This document shows, piece by piece, positions 36,006 through 37,880 of a stretch of 37,880 nucleotides of DNA. This stretch comes from an uncultured Paracoccaceae bacterium (GTDB lineage: Bacteria > Pseudomonadota > Alphaproteobacteria > Rhodobacterales > Rhodobacteraceae): contig CATOSB010000026.1 in NCBI GenBank assembly GCA_951812305.1, positions 1 through 37,880 of the forward strand, given 5' to 3'. The notes under the pieces are model-generated. The model did no database searches. It was not told where the DNA came from and was given only the letters and a program-made list of their open reading frames with translations. Numbering within the stretch: the first letter of the stretch is position 1; the number at the start of each line of letters is the position of its first letter. The translations under genes were made by a program, and so were the position numbers.

Positions 36006-36589
36006 TTATTCAATCTGACCGACTTTCGCCCAGTTGCGGCTTGCGATGGATGTGATGGTTTGCGGTCTTGCGATGAGGTTGTTCCAGGCCTCGCACCCCG
36101 CGTCGAGAATCGCGTCATATGTGTCGAACGTCCGGTTTGCGAGCCATGTCTGGCGGAGATATTGCCAAATGTTTTCGGTTGGATTCAGCTCTGGTGATTT
36201 GGGCGGCAGAAACATGAGCGACAGGTTTTGCGGGATTTCCAGAGCGGATGTCGTGTGCCAGCCGGCTTGGTCCATGAGGATGACGGCGTGGGCGCCATCG
36301 GAGACAATTTTGCTGATTTCTTCCAGGTGGCGCTGCATCGCATAGGTGTCGGCTGCTGGCATCATGATCGCCGCGCCGGTGCCGCGTTCGGGGCAGATGG
36401 CGCCAAAAAGATACGCATTTTGGTAACGCTGATCGGCGGGCTGGCGGGGCCGTGTGCCCTTGCGTGCCCACTGGCGGACGCGGGTGTTCTTCTGACCGAG
36501 ACGCATCTCGTCCTGGAACCAGATTTCGACGGGTTTGTCCGGCGGCACCCCCTGAAGCGTCTCCTTCAGATTGTCGCCGAAGTTTTTTT
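36006..36589 (-). CDS. IS630-family transposase, catalytic part (orfB, -1 frame)
   Basis: The DDE domain has D in IWFQDEMRLGQKN, D in AVILMDQAGWH and E in PPKSPELNPTENIWQYLR. The frame joins the N-terminal gene at the A7 run (complement of 36583-36589): after FKK a -1 shift gives NFGDNLKETLQGVPPDKPVEIW. No good independent start is seen, so it is probably made as a fusion by frameshifting. An internal ATG at 36548 exists but is weak. Confidence 0.75.
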
Positions 36590-37075
36590 GAAATCCTCAA
36601 TGACCTGCACGTCCTGCCCCGGGTGCTGAGGGCGTGCGCTGATGTGGGAAAAGCCCAGATTGTGCAGAATCTGCCCCACATGGCGCTCGTGATAGTCGAC
36701 GCCAAAACGCGCCTTGATCACATTCTTCAAATCGACCCGCCGCCAGCGGACGACACCGTCCTTTTCAGGATCAGGACCGGTCTCGACAAGAGCCGCCAGT
36801 TCATCCAGTTGCGCATTGTCAAGGCGGGATCGCGAGCCTCCTCGCTGCCGATCCAGCAGCCCCGCTGGACCATCAGCGTTGAAACGGAGCACCCAGTCCC
36901 TGAGCGTTTGCCGGTCCATCCCGCCAATGCGGGCCGCAGCCCCACGCGACATGCCATCGGCGATAGCGGCAAGCGACAAAAGCCGTCGGCTCTGCCGGGC
37001 ATCAGAACTCTCTGCGGCAAGCTTGCGCAGATCATTGGCGGTAAAATCGGCTCGCATCGGTATCCTGGCTGGCAT
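36566..37075 (-). CDS. IS630-family transposase, N-terminal part (orfA)
   Basis: This 169-residue protein has the helix-turn-helix and winged-helix regions (SRRLLSLAAIADGMSRGAAARIGGMDRQTLRDWVLRFNADGPAGL; VDYHERHVGQILHNLGFSHISARPQHPGQD), ending FKKTSATI. ATG 37075 follows AAAGGAG. It ends just after a run of seven A, where a -1 slip continues into the catalytic part. Confidence 0.78.
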   Translation of the reverse strand: MPARIPMRADFTANDLRKLAAESSDARQSRRLLSLAAIADGMSRGAAARIGGMDRQTLRDWVLRFNADGPAGLLDRQRGGSRSRLDNAQLDELAALVETGPDPEKDGVVRWRRVDLKNVIKARFGVDYHERHVGQILHNLGFSHISARPQHPGQDVQVIEDFKKTSATI

Positions 37076-37880
37076 CGGTGGTCTCCTTTGCCAATCTTGA
37101 ATCACCTCAGCACCTCAGGCGGTACCCAAAATCCATAGCTGAGTCATTTTGAAGCACCCTTGGTATTATGCGCGACCTGTTTGGGGCCACCAGCTTGTGC
37201 GCGGCCAGCGTGACCAACTGGACGCGCGGCGCGGCAAATAAGATGGGTGTCGTGGTTGAACACATTCTCGCCCGGCTTGCCGAAGGCGGCGTTCGGCATC
37301 TGGACGAGACCGGACTTCGTGTTGCCGGCAAGCTGCACTGGCTGCACACGATCTGCGATACCGCCTTCACCCATTACCGCATCAGCGCCAAACGCGGTGC
37401 TGTTCCAACCTTCCTGACCGGCGGGACGATCATTCATGATCACTGGAAACCCTACTACGCCCATATGAGCGGAGTGGACGCCCACGCCCTCTGCGGGGCG
37501 CATCACTTGCGCGAACTCAAGGCCATCGAAGAGATCGAAAAAGAGCCTTGGGCGACGGAGATGAGCGCAGTGCTTCATAGCGCCAATCAGCTCAGATGCG
37601 CGGCTCAGGATCAAGGCGAGACCGAACTCCCGGAACTGGTTCGCCAGGGTATCGTCACCAGATACATGGCGATCCTCGCCAAGGGGCTCGCCTTCCACGA
37701 ACGCCAGCCCCCGCTGGCCAAAAGCCCCGGCACCCGCGGCCGAAAAGCCAGGCGGCCAGGCCACAACCTGCTCCTCCGCCTGCGTGACTACCGCGATGAC
37801 GTTTTGCGATTCATCGCCGACTTCGCGGTCCCATTCACAAACAATCAGGCCGAACAGGACCTGCGCATGATGAAGCTGCG

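Larger units (their letters stand above)
35997..37165 (-). mobile_element. IS630-family insertion sequence 2
   Basis: This 1169-bp element has inverted ends TACCAAGGG / CCCTTGGTA. The intact IS66 sequence reads CAGCTTATGCGCG; the flanks CTTA and TTATGCG show the same TTA/TA duplication as the other IS630. It is a different family member, with the transposase in two overlapping frames. Confidence 0.88.
35303..37880 (+). mobile_element. IS66-family (ISBst12-like) insertion sequence 2, partial, with nested IS630
   Basis: It begins GTAACTCCCAAGCACCC at 35303 and is nearly identical to IS66 copy 1. It is interrupted by IS630 copy 2 (35997-37165) and runs off the window end. The 8 bases before it, CAAAAAAC (35295-35302), should be the target duplication; the other copy is out of view. 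Confidence 0.9.
35441..37880 (+). pseudogene. tnpC: IS66 TnpC, split by IS630 and cut by window end
   Basis: The first part (35441-35996) matches TnpC copy 1 from MDQVAALEQLL to EDRVCQL. After the IS630 element the sequence resumes at about 37166 with MRDLFGATSLCAASVTNW and continues to NNQAEQDLRMMKL at the window edge. One silent-looking difference (ATAGTC versus ATCGTC near 37652) separates the copies. Confidence 0.88.

Noticed and set aside
1..37880. CRISPR array, rRNA, tRNA or phage genes
   Set aside because: No regularly spaced short repeats, no rRNA-like sequence and no phage structural genes were seen. tRNA genes were looked for only by eye.

Overview
The window looks like accessory DNA of an alphaproteobacterium, most likely of the Rhodobacterales/Roseobacter type. 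The basis is high GC coding sequence, tightly packed operons with ATGA/GTGA overlaps, two tripartite tricarboxylate transporters (TTT/Tct), a GlxA-type regulator, a type III glutamine synthetase-like gene and a DUF1194 gene. No rRNA or tRNA gene was recognised and the species cannot be named from the sequence. Both window edges lie inside repeated insertion sequences.

Left edge (1-3223): nested mobile DNA. A scrap of an IS982-family element (1-105) abuts an IS4-family element (106-2821). A complete 1.5 kb IS982-family element sits inside that IS4 element (1104-2622, 6-bp duplication). The IS4 element also truncates a frameshifted enolase-superfamily gene.

Metabolic core 1 (3635-17499, + strand): one long likely operon for oxalate/C1 metabolism. 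The order is a GntR regulator, oxalyl-CoA decarboxylase (oxc), formyl-CoA:oxalate CoA-transferase (frc), a formyltransferase/10-formyl-THF hydrolase-like protein, formate-THF ligase (fhs), a tandem universal stress protein, a TctC-TctB-TctA transporter and a large unrecognised protein with a zeta-toxin-like P-loop. A Tn5/IS50-like element (7432-8833) is inserted in a hairpin between frc and the formyltransferase gene. The expected flow is oxalate import, activation by Frc, decarboxylation by Oxc, release of formate, and formate capture on folate by Fhs.

Metabolic core 2 (18008-25106): a minus-strand operon tctA-tctB-tctC, an acylating aldehyde dehydrogenase (SauS-like) and an AMP-forming acyl-CoA ligase, with a divergent LacI regulator and a palindromic operator candidate between them. 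By family resemblance this is sulfoacetate catabolism. The neighbouring oxalate operon allows another reading, in which the pair activates and reduces oxalate to glyoxylate.

Right part (25107-29347): an IS5 transposase remnant, a GlnT/GmaS-family ligase translationally overlapped with a DUF3303 gene, a secreted DUF1194 (vWA) protein, a GlxA/AraC-type regulator and the start of a class I glutamine amidotransferase gene.

Right edge (29348-37880): the amidotransferase gene is broken twice by two IS982 copies in the same orientation, 194 bp apart. The first copy carries an IS630 and an IS66 insertion. The second carries an IS66 copy that itself carries a different IS630. All these elements have readable terminal repeats, and most have target duplications. 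The IS982 element is unusual because every copy seen carries a divergent passenger gene of unknown function.
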